This document shows, in pieces, positions 16,353-25,580 of a stretch of DNA of 53,229 nucleotides. Made by a program: the position numbers and the translations under genes. Each line of letters starts with the position of its first letter. The stretch's first letter is position 1. Location: assembly GCA_963696325.1 (NCBI GenBank), contig CAVOJV010000037.1, positions 1-53,229 on the forward strand, in the 5' to 3' direction. The stretch is from CAVOJV01 sp963696325 (GTDB taxonomy: Bacteria > Pseudomonadota > Gammaproteobacteria > Competibacterales > Competibacteraceae). The notes beneath the pieces were generated by a model. That model saw only the letters and a program-made list of their open reading frames with translations. It did not search any database and was not told the origin of the DNA.

Positions 16353-17089
16353 ACCTGGAGATTTCTGGCATGCCGCCTCCCCTCAACATCATCGATATGC
16401 TCGCCCTAGCTTGGTTTCTGCTGTGCTGGACCGGTTATACCTGGCTCGCCAACTATAGAAGCAAAACCACCCGTTCCCTGATGCGGGTAACCCATTGCTA
16501 CCGGGAGATATGGATGCGCCGACTATTGGAACGCGAAAACCGCATCGTGGATTCCACCCTGCTGGGCAATTTAATGAGGAGTGTCGCCTTTTTCGCGTCG
16601 ACGACCATTATCATCATCGGTGGCTTGATAGCCATGCTGGGTGCATCCGACAAGGTCATCGGCATTATCACGGAACTCCCCTTTGCGGTGCCGACTGTCC
16701 GGGAGGCATGGGAGTTCAAACTGCTCCTGTTAATCATGATTTTCATCTACGCTTTCTTCAAATTTACCTGGTCACTGCGGCAGTTCAATTACTGCAACAT
16801 TCTAATCGGCGCTGCCCCCTTGACATTTAACCAGTTGGAAGACCGCGACGCTTGCGCCCGCCAGATCGCCGGTCTCAATTCTCTGGCCGGCAACAATTTC
16901 AACTATGGCTTGCGGGCCTATTACTTCGGACTGGCGGTATTGACCTGGTTCATCAACCCCTGGCTGTTCATGGGGGTATCCGGCTGGGTCGTCACGGTGC
17001 TTTACCGCCGGGAGTTCGCCTCGAAGACGCTCAAGGCCCTGATGCAGTCCGAACCACTGATCCGTGAGCAGGACCAGCACCTCGATTAA
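16349..17089 (+). CDS. DUF599-family integral membrane protein
   Basis: This 246-residue protein has about four membrane segments (MLALAWFLLCWTGYTWL, VAFFASTTIIIIGGLIAML, LLLLIMIFIYAFFKF, YFGLAVLTWFINPWLFMG) and the DUF599 signature (LRQFNYCNILIGAAP, NNFNYGLRAYYFGL). Its function is unknown. The ATG overlaps the DUF3301 stop; an internal ATG at 16370 with GGAG upstream is an alternative start that would drop seven residues. Confidence 0.88.
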   Translation: MNLEISGMPPPLNIIDMLALAWFLLCWTGYTWLANYRSKTTRSLMRVTHCYREIWMRRLLERENRIVDSTLLGNLMRSVAFFASTTIIIIGGLIAMLGASDKVIGIITELPFAVPTVREAWEFKLLLLIMIFIYAFFKFTWSLRQFNYCNILIGAAPLTFNQLEDRDACARQIAGLNSLAGNNFNYGLRAYYFGLAVLTWFINPWLFMGVSGWVVTVLYRREFASKTLKALMQSEPLIREQDQHLD

Positions 17090-17122
17090 AACAAGGCCAA
17101 GCCGGGGCAAGGACGCGTTGAC

Positions 17123-17370
17123 TTAGGCATTCTTGGCGTTGCCATCCGCTAGCCAGAGAGCCACCTCCTCCTGCAGCCACGCCCGGAAATCCGCCACCTT
17201 GGGTCGCTCCAAGGTGGCGGGCAGGCCGACCAGATAGTAGGCGAAGAGCGCCTCTGCGAAGACAAGATCCGCAAACGGCGCCACCCGTCGCCCATCACAT
17301 AAGGCGTCTCGCAACAGCACACTGCGTCCCAGCGCCACGCCCCGGCCGGCCATCACCGCTAGAGTTAACT
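17123..17370 (-). pseudogene. C-terminal remnant of a LysR-type regulator
   Basis: About 80 codons read as the end of a GcvA-like LysR effector domain: LAVMAGRGVALGRSVLLRDAL, then LVGLPATLERPKVADFRAWL. The DNA-binding domain and most of the effector domain are missing. The 5' side runs straight into the end of the yejA-like gene, so a deletion or recombination joined them. It cannot make a working regulator. Confidence 0.7.
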
Positions 17371-19203
17371 TCCAGACCCGGCGCGGCGCTTGGCGAGACT
17401 GGCGTCCTTGTTCGGGTCCACCCACCAGGCGTCGAGCTGTACGCCCTGCATGGGGGTCACCGCCGGCAGGCCGAATTTGTCCCAGTAGGCGATGCGGTCA
17501 TAGGGAATGTGCCAGTGGGGGATGATGAAATGATTCCACAGCAACACCCGATCCAAAGCCCGGGCCCGCGTGATCAGGCTGTCGCGGTCGGGCGCTGCAA
17601 TGACCAGATCGACCAAGCGGTCGATGGCCGGGTTCTTGACGCCGACCACGTTGCGGCTGCCGGGGCTGTCCGCGGCGCCGGAGCCCCAGAACTCCCGCTG
17701 CTCGTTACCGGGTGACAGGGACTGTCCCCAGACTTCAACGATCATGTCAAAATCAAACGTATTGACCCGGTTCTCGTACTGGGCCGAGTCTACGGTGCGC
17801 ACGCTGGCCTCGATGCCCAACCGCTCCAGATTGCGCACGAAAGGCAGTGCGATGCGCTCCCAGGTGGGCGCGTTCAGCAGAATCTCGAAGCTGAAGGCTT
17901 GTCCGGTCTTGGCATTGACTAGCTTGCGGTCCTTGAATATCCAGCCGGCCTCCTGGAGCAATTGTAGGGCCCGGCTCAAGTTTGTCCGCACACCCTCGGC
18001 ATCATTGGCGACCGGCGGTGCGTAGGTTTCAGCGAAAACCTGTGGAGGAATCTGGTCGCGCAGCGGTTCCAGGATTTTTAACTCATCCGCCGACGGCAAC
18101 TCGCGCGAGGCCAGATCGGAGTTGTCAAAATAGCTGCGGGTGCGGGTGTAGAGGCCATGGAACAGATTCCGGTTACTCCACTCGAAATCGAAGGCATAGG
18201 CCAGCGCTTGTCGTACCCGTGGATCCTGAAACAGGGGACGGCGGGTGTTGAAGGCAAAGCCCTGCATCCCCGACGGCATCTGTTTGGGGAATTCCACCTT
18301 TTTGACCAAGCCCTGCTGGAAGGCCGGAAAATCATAGCCGGTAGCCCACAGCTTGGCGACGTTTTCCGGGCGGATGTCATACGCGTCGGCCTTGAAAGCC
18401 TCCAGGGCCACCGTGGTATCCCGATAATAGTCATAGCGCAGCCGATCGAAGTTGTAGCGCCCCCGGTTCACTGGCAGATCCTTGCCCCAATACTTGTCAT
18501 CGCGTTGGTAGACGATAAAGCGCCCCGCTTCGGAACGCTCGATGCGGTAGGGCCCACTACCCACCGGCGGGTCGAGCGTCGTGGCCTCGAAGTCGCGGCC
18601 CTGCCAGTACGCCTTGGACAGTATCGGCATCTGCCCGATGATCAAAGGCAGCTCCCGGTTCTCGCCACCGGAAAAGGAGAACCTGACCTGCCGCTCGCCC
18701 AGTTTCTCCACCTTGGCAACATTGGCGTAGTAAAACCGGAAGAAAGGCCGGCCCTTGGCCTTCAGGGTTTCGAAGGAGTAGATCACGTCATCGGCGGTAA
18801 TGGGAGCACCATCATGGAAGCGGGCCTGCGGGCGCAGGGTAAACGCGACCGAGGAACGATCCGCGGGCATTTCAATGGATTCAGCAATCAGCCCGTATTC
18901 GCTGAAGGCTTCATCAGCGCTGCTGGTCACCAGGCTTTCGAAGAGAAAGCCCAAGCCGGTTGCCGGCTGTCCCTTTACCACGTGGGGATTGAAGGTATCG
19001 AAACTGCCAATGGCCGCCAGGCGCGCCTCCCCGCCTTTGGGAGCCGTGGGATTAACATAGTCAAACTGTTGGAAATCCTGGGCGTATTTGGGCTTGCCGT
19101 GCATGGCGATTGCGTGCACGGGTTCGGCGCGCGCGCCAGCCAGGCCCATGAGCAGGATCAAGGCGAGAAGCAGAACGGTACGGGAGGTTGTTGCACCCTT
19201 CAT
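17365..19203 (-). CDS. yejA: YejA-like peptide ABC transporter substrate-binding protein
   Basis: This 612-residue SBP family 5 protein has a Sec signal peptide (hydrophobic core LLLALILLMGLAG, cleaved near ARAEP). The mature protein begins HAIAMHGKPKYAQDFQQFDYVNP, the YejA signature, followed by DTFNPHVVKGQPATGLGF and FHDGAPITADDVIYSFE. It would bind oligopeptides (or microcin C-like peptides) in the periplasm. The partner permease and ATPase genes yejB, yejE and yejF are absent here, although Pseudomonas keeps them beside fabI. It may use permeases encoded elsewhere. It is divergent from fabI with a 99-bp gap. Confidence 0.9.
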   Translation of the reverse strand: MKGATTSRTVLLLALILLMGLAGARAEPVHAIAMHGKPKYAQDFQQFDYVNPTAPKGGEARLAAIGSFDTFNPHVVKGQPATGLGFLFESLVTSSADEAFSEYGLIAESIEMPADRSSVAFTLRPQARFHDGAPITADDVIYSFETLKAKGRPFFRFYYANVAKVEKLGERQVRFSFSGGENRELPLIIGQMPILSKAYWQGRDFEATTLDPPVGSGPYRIERSEAGRFIVYQRDDKYWGKDLPVNRGRYNFDRLRYDYYRDTTVALEAFKADAYDIRPENVAKLWATGYDFPAFQQGLVKKVEFPKQMPSGMQGFAFNTRRPLFQDPRVRQALAYAFDFEWSNRNLFHGLYTRTRSYFDNSDLASRELPSADELKILEPLRDQIPPQVFAETYAPPVANDAEGVRTNLSRALQLLQEAGWIFKDRKLVNAKTGQAFSFEILLNAPTWERIALPFVRNLERLGIEASVRTVDSAQYENRVNTFDFDMIVEVWGQSLSPGNEQREFWGSGAADSPGSRNVVGVKNPAIDRLVDLVIAAPDRDSLITRARALDRVLLWNHFIIPHWHIPYDRIAYWDKFGLPAVTPMQGVQLDAWWVDPNKDASLAKRRAGSGS

Positions 19204-19302
19204 TGGTTATCTCTTGTTGCAAAGTTACGTGGATTATTCTTTCAGGACGCGAAACGCTAAACTAGAGTTTTAGCCGATACCAAAAAATCACAGGAGTTCA
19301 AC

Positions 19303-20085
19303 ATGGGCCTTCTCGCCGGTAAACGTGCCTTGATCGTGGGGCTCGCCAGCAACCGCTCTATCGCCTGGGGCATTGCCCAGGCCATGCGTCGGGAAGGCGC
19401 CGAGCTTGCCTTCAGCTATCAGACCGAGAAACTGCGCCCACGGGTGGAAAAAATGGCTGCCGACTGCGGCAGTCAGATCACGATGCCCTGCGACGTGGCC
19501 AGCGACGCCGAGATCGAAGCGGTATTCGAAACACTCAAACAACACTGGGATGGGTTGGACATCATCGTGCATTCGGTGGCCTTTGCGCCCCAGGAGGCGT
19601 TGCAGAGTTCCTATCTGGACAGCGTAACGCGGGAAAATTTCCGCAGTGCCCACGATATCAGTTCCTACAGCTTCGCGGCCCTGGCCAAGGCTGGCAGGCC
19701 GATGCTGCAAGGCCGCCAAGGCGCGCTGCTGACCATGACCTACCTGGGCGGGATGCGTTGCGTGCCCCACTATAATGTGATGGGACTAGCCAAAGCCAGC
19801 CTGGACGCCAATGTGCGTTACCTTGCGCAGTCCCTGGGGGCGGAGGGAATCCGCGTCAATGCCATCTCCGCCGGCCCGATTCGCACGTTGGCGGCCGCGG
19901 GCATCCGGGATTTTCGCAAGATGCAGGTGGCCTTCGAGCAGGTGGCGCCACTGGGCCGCTGCGTCACCATCGAAGAAGTTGGCAATGTGGCGGCATTCCT
20001 GTGTTCCAACCTCGCCTCCGGCATTACCGGTGAAATCACCTACGTCGATGGTGGCTTCAATATTGTCGCCATGGGCGGCATGTGA
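19303..20085 (+). CDS. fabI: Enoyl-ACP reductase (NADH) FabI
   Basis: This 260-residue enzyme reduces trans-2-enoyl-ACP in the last step of each fatty-acid elongation cycle. It has the FabI-type nucleotide site VGLASNRSIAWGIA (12-25), the catalytic pair Y147 and Y157 with K164 (YLGGMRCVPHYNVMGLAK), and ISAGPIRTLAAAGI, the substrate-binding loop. These residues also form the triclosan site, and nothing visible there is unusual. AGGAG six bases before the ATG supports the start. Its position next to ppiD and a yejA gene matches gammaproteobacterial synteny. Confidence 0.96.
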   Translation: MGLLAGKRALIVGLASNRSIAWGIAQAMRREGAELAFSYQTEKLRPRVEKMAADCGSQITMPCDVASDAEIEAVFETLKQHWDGLDIIVHSVAFAPQEALQSSYLDSVTRENFRSAHDISSYSFAALAKAGRPMLQGRQGALLTMTYLGGMRCVPHYNVMGLAKASLDANVRYLAQSLGAEGIRVNAISAGPIRTLAAAGIRDFRKMQVAFEQVAPLGRCVTIEEVGNVAAFLCSNLASGITGEITYVDGGFNIVAMGGM

Positions 20086-20178
20086 CGCTCTGCAATTCAC
20101 CCTGCATAAGCCCCCACGCCTGGTTTCCCGGCGGCCGAGGAATTTTGGTTTCCTTCCGAGCAAGGTTGAGAGCTTGGC

Positions 20179-22095
20179 CTAAAGCTTATCGCTGTAAATC
20201 ACTATCTTTGTTTGCGCTCGCAGGTCCGCCAATAAGCCCTGGAACTCGGCGGCGCCAGACTGTTCGGCCAAACGCTGCGCTAAGGTTTTGCGTTCCGCTG
20301 CCTGGAAATCCTCCACCTTGCCTGGCACCACGCCGCTGATCGCAACTACCGCCTGATCACCATTGTTCAGCAAGGCGGTGCCCCAGGAGGATTTCCCCTC
20401 CTCGGGTTTTGGCAGGCGGAAGGCCTCGCTTAATACCGCCCTGTCTATCGTGGCATCGCTGCGCCCCACTAGGCCGATGTTCTTTAACTCCCCACCCGCC
20501 TCATTGGCCAGGGTTTCAAGCGCTTCACCCTGGGTCGCGCGTTTTAGTAGCGTTTGGGCGGCTACCCCCAGGGCTTCCTGCGCCTTACTGTTACGAAGCT
20601 CGGTCAGGATATCGGCGCGGGCTTCCTCCAGACTGCGGGGAGCGGCTTCCTTATGCGCTTGCAGATGGATCACGATGATATGATTGGACCCGACGTCGAT
20701 AGTTTCGCTGTTAAAGCCGCGCATCAATACATCCTCGCCAAAGGCAGCCTCGGTCACCTTGGGATAAGCGGCTATACCCTCGCCACCCTGGCGGGTAAAC
20801 CAGGTGCTTTCCTTGATCGGCAACTTTAAGGCGGCCGCCGCCGGCTCCAGGCTGTCGGCGTGTTCATGGCTGAGATTGGCGAGGGTTTCGGCGACATCGA
20901 AAAAGTGCGCCTCCGCCTGGCGCAGGCGCAGCTCTTTGGCTACCTCATCACGAACCTCGGGGAAGGGTTTCACCCGTTCTGGGGTGATGCCGTCTAGGCG
21001 AACGATATGGACACCAAAGGATGTCTGTACCGGTTCGCTGAGGTCACCCGGCGCCTGCATGCCGAACAGGACGGACTCGAAGGCCGGCTCCAGCATGCCC
21101 TTGCTGATCGCACCGAGATCGCCCCCCTGGACCCCCTGAGGATCGGCAGCCTGGGCTTCTGTAAGCGCCTGGTCGAAGGTCTTGGCGCCGGCGGCGATAT
21201 CTTGATGAATCGCTTCGGCATGGGCACGGGCCTTGTCCATTTCCGCCTGACTGGTCCCCTGGGGTACAGTCACCAGAATATGAGAGGCTCGCCGCTCCTC
21301 CGGCTGGCCATACTTGGCGATCTGCTCCCGATACGCCGCTTGCAGATCATCCTCGCTCACAGCCAGACCAGCGGCCATATCCTCCAGCTTCAATTCCAGG
21401 TAGTGCACCTGCATCTGTTCGGGATTGCGCAGGCGTTCCTTGTTTTCCTTGTAATAGGCATCGATAGCAGCTTCGTCCACCGTGGTCTTGGCCCGATAGC
21501 CGGCCAGTGGGAGCACGACATAAGTCAGCTCTCGCTGCTGCTTCAACAGACCAACCAGCCCGTCCAACTCAGCCGGCGTCACGATGGCGGACGATGGCAC
21601 GCCGTCCCGCAAGGGCTCGGTTACCAGCGAGCTACGCAGGCTTGCCTCAAACCCTGCCTCCGAATATCCCTGCGCGTGCAGCGCTCGCTGGTACAGATCG
21701 CGATTAAAAGCGCCATTTACCTGGAATGCCGCGTAGGTCAGGATGGCCTGATTCAGTTGCTGATCGCTCACGCGCAAGCCCATTTTGCTGGCGGCCTGGC
21801 TCAACAACCTTTCGTTCACCAAGCCCTGCAGTACCTCTTGCTTGAGGCGCCCCCCTTCCAATAGGGCGGGATCGAAGTTAGTGCCCAGCATGGCTTGCAG
21901 TCTCTGGCGTTGCTGCTGGTAAGCACGCTGGAATTCCTGCAAGGGGATCTTGGCATCTCCCACTTTGGCGGCATACAGGTCCTCGGAACCGCTGAAGTAC
22001 TGATTAATCCCCCACAGGGCAAAGGGGACGATTAGCAAGCCGATGATAATATAGGCGAACCAGCCGGTAGCGCGATCTCTGATAGTTTGTAGCAT
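20179..22095 (-). CDS. ppiD: Peptidyl-prolyl isomerase PpiD (SurA-N / parvulin)
   Basis: This 638-residue protein is a membrane-anchored periplasmic chaperone for outer-membrane protein folding. It has a single N-terminal membrane helix (WFAYIIIGLLIVPFALWGI), a SurA-like N-terminal domain (residues 35-180; VNERLLSQAASKMGLRVSD), and a parvulin domain near residues 260-360 (RRASHILVTVP, then GGDLGAISKGMLEPAFE and TSFGVHIVRLD). A C-terminal chaperone domain follows. I chose ATG 22095 (MLQTIRDRATGW) because it gives the standard PpiD N-terminus. The gene follows the tRNA-Asp pair and their terminator and is downstream of hupB. Confidence 0.94.
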   Translation of the reverse strand: MLQTIRDRATGWFAYIIIGLLIVPFALWGINQYFSGSEDLYAAKVGDAKIPLQEFQRAYQQQRQRLQAMLGTNFDPALLEGGRLKQEVLQGLVNERLLSQAASKMGLRVSDQQLNQAILTYAAFQVNGAFNRDLYQRALHAQGYSEAGFEASLRSSLVTEPLRDGVPSSAIVTPAELDGLVGLLKQQRELTYVVLPLAGYRAKTTVDEAAIDAYYKENKERLRNPEQMQVHYLELKLEDMAAGLAVSEDDLQAAYREQIAKYGQPEERRASHILVTVPQGTSQAEMDKARAHAEAIHQDIAAGAKTFDQALTEAQAADPQGVQGGDLGAISKGMLEPAFESVLFGMQAPGDLSEPVQTSFGVHIVRLDGITPERVKPFPEVRDEVAKELRLRQAEAHFFDVAETLANLSHEHADSLEPAAAALKLPIKESTWFTRQGGEGIAAYPKVTEAAFGEDVLMRGFNSETIDVGSNHIIVIHLQAHKEAAPRSLEEARADILTELRNSKAQEALGVAAQTLLKRATQGEALETLANEAGGELKNIGLVGRSDATIDRAVLSEAFRLPKPEEGKSSWGTALLNNGDQAVVAISGVVPGKVEDFQAAERKTLAQRLAEQSGAAEFQGLLADLRAQTKIVIYSDKL

Positions 22096-22145
22096 GCGGA
22101 TTTTCAGCTTTCGGATTAATTGAACAGCACGGGATGCACATACGC

Positions 22146-22170
22146 AAAAAAGGGTGCCCGAGGACACCCC
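22146..22170 (-). terminator. Rho-independent terminator of the tRNA-Val/Asp/Asp unit
   Basis: On the minus strand, GGGTGTCC and GGGCACCC form a stem with a 2-nt loop (one G-U pair), directly followed by six T. It lies 9 bp after the last tRNA-Asp, so it ends the tRNA transcript before ppiD. Confidence 0.8.
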
Positions 22171-22178
22171 TTGAAATT

Positions 22179-22255
22179 TGGCGGAGCGGACGGGGCTCGA
22201 ACCCGCGACCCCCGGCGTGACAGGCCGGTATTCTGACCAACTGAACTACCGCTCC
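22179..22255 (-). tRNA. tRNA-Asp (GTC), copy 2
   Basis: A 77-nt cloverleaf with encoded CCA. The acceptor stem is GGAGCGG/CCGCTCC, the anticodon loop CTGTCAC reads GTC, and the T loop is GTTCGAG. It is identical to the copy at 22,339 over the whole gene. Confidence 0.97.
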
Positions 22256-22338
22256 GGGATATTAAACGAGGCTAATCTGGCGCCGCCAATGAACCGACAC
22301 GGTGTAGCATTAAGCATAGCGTCTTTTCCCAAGACAGT

Positions 22339-22415
22339 TGGCGGAGCGGACGGGGCTCGAACCCGCGACCCCCGGCGTGACAGGCCGGTATTCTGACCAA
22401 CTGAACTACCGCTCC
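22339..22415 (-). tRNA. tRNA-Asp (GTC), copy 1
   Basis: The same 77-nt tRNA as at 22,179, including CCA; the two lie 83 bp apart as a direct tandem duplication. It is transcribed after tRNA-Val. Confidence 0.97.
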
Positions 22416-22429
22416 ACTTATTTGCTTGC

Positions 22430-22505
22430 TGGTGGGTGCTGAGGGGCTCGAACCCCCGACCCTCGCCTTGTAAGGGCGATGCTCTCCCAACTGAGCTAAG
22501 CACCC
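22430..22505 (-). tRNA. tRNA-Val (TAC)
   Basis: A 76-nt tRNA with CCA. The acceptor stem is GGGTGCT/AGCACCC, the anticodon loop CTTACAA reads TAC, and the D arm is AGCTCAGTTGGGAGAGC. It begins 12 bp after the hupB stop, so hupB and the tRNAs may share a transcript. Confidence 0.97.
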
Positions 22506-22517
22506 TAAAAAAGGTCG

Positions 22518-22790
22518 TTACCTTACCGCATCCTTGAGCCCTTTACCAGCTTTAAAGGCAGGGACCTTGGATGCCTTGATATCAATGGTATTGCCGGTTC
22601 GAGGGTCGCGACCGGATCGAGCCGCTCGCTCCCGCACAGAAAACGTACCAAAACCAATGAGCGTGACCTGGTCACCTGATTTAAGCGCCCCGGTTATCGA
22701 ATTCAGTACGGCATCCACAGCTTTAGCTGCCGCCGCCTTGGAAAGATCCGAGGCATTGGCTACGGCTTCAATCAATTCGGATTTATTCAT
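22518..22790 (-). CDS. hupB: DNA-binding protein HU-beta
   Basis: This 90-residue HU protein binds and bends DNA as a dimer. It has the usual start MNKSELIEAVANASDLSKAA, the core GFGTFSVRERAARSGRDPRTG that forms the beta-arms, and the ending KVPAFKAGKGLKDAVR. Length and sequence are standard. AGGAGG-type sequence (GAGGAC) precedes ATG 22790. It lies between lon and the tRNA-Val gene, the usual lon-hupB-ppiD order. Confidence 0.97.
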   Translation of the reverse strand: MNKSELIEAVANASDLSKAAAAKAVDAVLNSITGALKSGDQVTLIGFGTFSVRERAARSGRDPRTGNTIDIKASKVPAFKAGKGLKDAVR

Positions 22791-22925
22791 TAAGTCCTCC
22801 CTCTTTAATTAAAGTGGATATTTGTTATGCGAGTAAACTCACCCGATGAACAAATAATGCAATCTGCCATTTTTAAAATGGTCGATTTTTATATCAGCGC
22901 CTTTAAATCAGTGTCAACTGAATTT

Positions 22926-25373
22926 TCAGTGCGCGCGTACGGGTTCCGCCGGAATAACAGCGCCAGATGGTTCGCCGCTAGCGGTTATTTCTTTAATTTC
23001 TTCCCCCTCTTTAGGGACCTGTGAAGGCAAGGGATGCATGGCGATCTCAAATACCTGGTCAATCCATTTCACCGGGCGGATATCCAGTTTGGCAAGGATA
23101 TTTTTTGGAATATCAGCAATATCCTTGCGATTTTCTTCCGGGATCACCACCGTACTTATACCCCCCCGGTGAGCCGCCAACAGCTTTTCCTTCAGCCCGC
23201 CAATAGGCAGTATTTCCCCTCGCAAAGTAATCTCACCGGTCATGGCGACACTGGCGCGCACCGGCACCTTCGTCAGCGCCGATACCAGCGCCGTACACAT
23301 ACCGATACCAGCACTGGGACCGTCTTTAGGAGTCGCTCCTTCGGGCACGTGGATATGCAGGTCATATTTCTGATAAAAATCGGGGTCAATGCCCAGATTA
23401 TCCGAACGGCTCCTGACTACGGTCATAGCCGCCTGGATGGACTCCCGCATGACCTCGCCAAGCTGCCCGGTGTGAATCAGTTTCCCCTTGCCGGGAACGA
23501 GGGCCGCCTCGATGGTCAAGAGTTCACCACCGACTTCCGTCCAAGCCAGGCCCGTCACCTGTCCAACCTGATCCTGCTCCTCGGCAAGCCCATAACGAAA
23601 ACGCCTGACCCCCAGGTATTTCTCCATACCTTCCGAATTGATGAGGGTAGTGTTGGCCCGCGCTTCGAGCGCAATCTCCTTGACGACCTTGCGACAGATC
23701 TTGGAGATCTCGCGCTCGAGGTTCCGCACACCGGCTTCACGGGTATAGAAACGGATGATATCGCGAATAGCCGGTTCTTCAATATCGAGTTCGTGCTTTT
23801 TCAGGCCGTTGGCAGTGATCTGTTTCGGGACTAGATAGCGAATGGCGATGTTAACCTTTTCATCCTCGGTGTAACCCGGGATGCGAATGACTTCCATGCG
23901 ATCCAGCAAGGGCGCTGGGATATTCAGGGAATTGGCCGTAGCCACGAACATCACATCGGAGAGGTCGAAATCAACCTCCAGGTAATGGTCATTGAAAGAA
24001 TTATTCTGTTCTGGATCAAGGACTTCCAGCAGAGCGGAAGACGGATCGCCACGGAAGTCCATGGACATCTTGTCGATTTCATCGAACAGGAATAGGGGGT
24101 TTCTGGTACCGATCTTCGCCAGGTTCTGGATGATCTTCCCGGGCATGGAACCAATATAGGTCCGGCGATGGCCACGAATCTCCGCCTCATCCCTGACGCC
24201 GCCCAGCGACATGCGCACGAATTGACGGTTGGTAGCCCTGGCGATGGATCGTCCCAGCGAGGTCTTACCTACGCCTGGCGGTCCGACCAAACACAGGATA
24301 GGCCCTTTCAGCTTGCGCGCCCGCTGTTGCACCGCAAGGTACTCCAGAATACGCTCCTTCACCTTCTCCAGGCCATAGTGGTCAGCCTCCAGAATCGCTT
24401 CGGCCCCGGCCAAATCGTGGCGGATCTTGCTGCGCTTTTTCCAGGGAACGCTCACCAGCCAGTCAATGTAATTGCGCACCACCGTGGCCTCAGCCGACAT
24501 GGGCGACATCATCTTGAGCTTGTTCAGCTCCGCCGTCGCCTTGGCCTTAGCCTCCTTAGGCATGCCCGCCTTTTCAATCCGGCGCGCCAGATCATCTACT
24601 TCGTTCGGCGTGTCCTCAAGATCGCCCAACTCTTTCTGGATGGCCTTCATCTGCTCATTCAGATAATACTCGCGCTGGCTTTTCTCCATCTGCTGCTTAA
24701 CACGGTTACGAATCCGCTTTTCAACCTGGAGTATATCGTTCTCGCCCTCCACCAGGCGCAGCAGGTTTTCGAGACGGGCATGTGTATCCTGCATCTCCAG
24801 CAGCTTCTGCTTCTCATCCAGCTTCAGCGCCATATGGGCGGCGATGGTATCCGCCAGGCGACCCGGATCATCGATGCCCCCGAGCGAGGTCAGCACCTCA
24901 CCGGGGATTTTCTTGTTTAGCTTGACGTACTGATCAAAGGTGCTCAGCACCGATCGCATCAATACCTCGGTTTCGCGAGCCTTGCTTTCCTCGATAATTG
25001 AGTCAAGTATGGAAATGTCAGCGAGAAAACACGTGTCGGTTTCGATAAATTGATCGATGCGGGCGCGCTCGTTGCCCTCGACGAGTACCTTGACGGTACC
25101 ATCGGGCAATTTCAGCAATTGCAGGACATTGGATAATGTGCCCAAGCGATAGATGTCGTTGACCTGAGGATCATCAACTTCCGCACTCTTTTGCGCGACC
25201 AGAAGGATACGTTTGTTGCCCCGCATCGCCATTTCCAGAGCGCGAATGGATTTTTCCCGTCCGACGAACAGCGGGATAACCATATGCGGGTAAACGACAA
25301 CATCGCGGAGTGGCAGGACCGGCGTAGGCATATCATCACCTTTAATCATCGCACTTGACTCAGTTAGCTTCAT
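22926..25373 (-). CDS. lon: ATP-dependent protease Lon
   Basis: This 815-residue soluble hexameric protease degrades misfolded and regulatory proteins. It has the N-terminal substrate domain (TPVLPLRDVVVYPHMVIPL), a coiled-coil region around residues 190-250, the AAA+ module with Walker A GPPGVGKTSLG and Walker B LFLFDEIDKM, and the Ser-Lys protease domain with PKDGPSAGIGM carrying the catalytic serine. Upstream of the ATG, the minus strand has TTGAAA, 13 bases, then CCCTCACT, a poor but possible sigma-32 heat-shock promoter. The N-terminal 14 residues before MPTPVLPL are extra, and that methionine could also be the start. Confidence 0.97.
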   Translation of the reverse strand: MKLTESSAMIKGDDMPTPVLPLRDVVVYPHMVIPLFVGREKSIRALEMAMRGNKRILLVAQKSAEVDDPQVNDIYRLGTLSNVLQLLKLPDGTVKVLVEGNERARIDQFIETDTCFLADISILDSIIEESKARETEVLMRSVLSTFDQYVKLNKKIPGEVLTSLGGIDDPGRLADTIAAHMALKLDEKQKLLEMQDTHARLENLLRLVEGENDILQVEKRIRNRVKQQMEKSQREYYLNEQMKAIQKELGDLEDTPNEVDDLARRIEKAGMPKEAKAKATAELNKLKMMSPMSAEATVVRNYIDWLVSVPWKKRSKIRHDLAGAEAILEADHYGLEKVKERILEYLAVQQRARKLKGPILCLVGPPGVGKTSLGRSIARATNRQFVRMSLGGVRDEAEIRGHRRTYIGSMPGKIIQNLAKIGTRNPLFLFDEIDKMSMDFRGDPSSALLEVLDPEQNNSFNDHYLEVDFDLSDVMFVATANSLNIPAPLLDRMEVIRIPGYTEDEKVNIAIRYLVPKQITANGLKKHELDIEEPAIRDIIRFYTREAGVRNLEREISKICRKVVKEIALEARANTTLINSEGMEKYLGVRRFRYGLAEEQDQVGQVTGLAWTEVGGELLTIEAALVPGKGKLIHTGQLGEVMRESIQAAMTVVRSRSDNLGIDPDFYQKYDLHIHVPEGATPKDGPSAGIGMCTALVSALTKVPVRASVAMTGEITLRGEILPIGGLKEKLLAAHRGGISTVVIPEENRKDIADIPKNILAKLDIRPVKWIDQVFEIAMHPLPSQVPKEGEEIKEITASGEPSGAVIPAEPVRAH

Positions 25374-25580
25374 CGCGGGTCCTCACTATGAGTACAGCCC
25401 AACGGGAGCATGACAGGAAGGTTTCACAATCGCCGAACACGTGGGAACATGAACGGCCTCGAGTTAAAGAGTGAGGGCGCGGAAAGCATATTTCAATGCC
25501 CACGGCACTGCAAAAACGCCGGGGCATAGTTGTCACGCGACTACGCAAAGAAACAGCCGCGATAAATTAAATAATCCCGG

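Noticed and set aside
22179..22415. Duplicate tRNA-Asp as an attachment-site duplication from an integrated element
   Set aside because: Only 83 bp separate the copies and no integrase or phage gene is near; a simple tandem tRNA duplication explains it.
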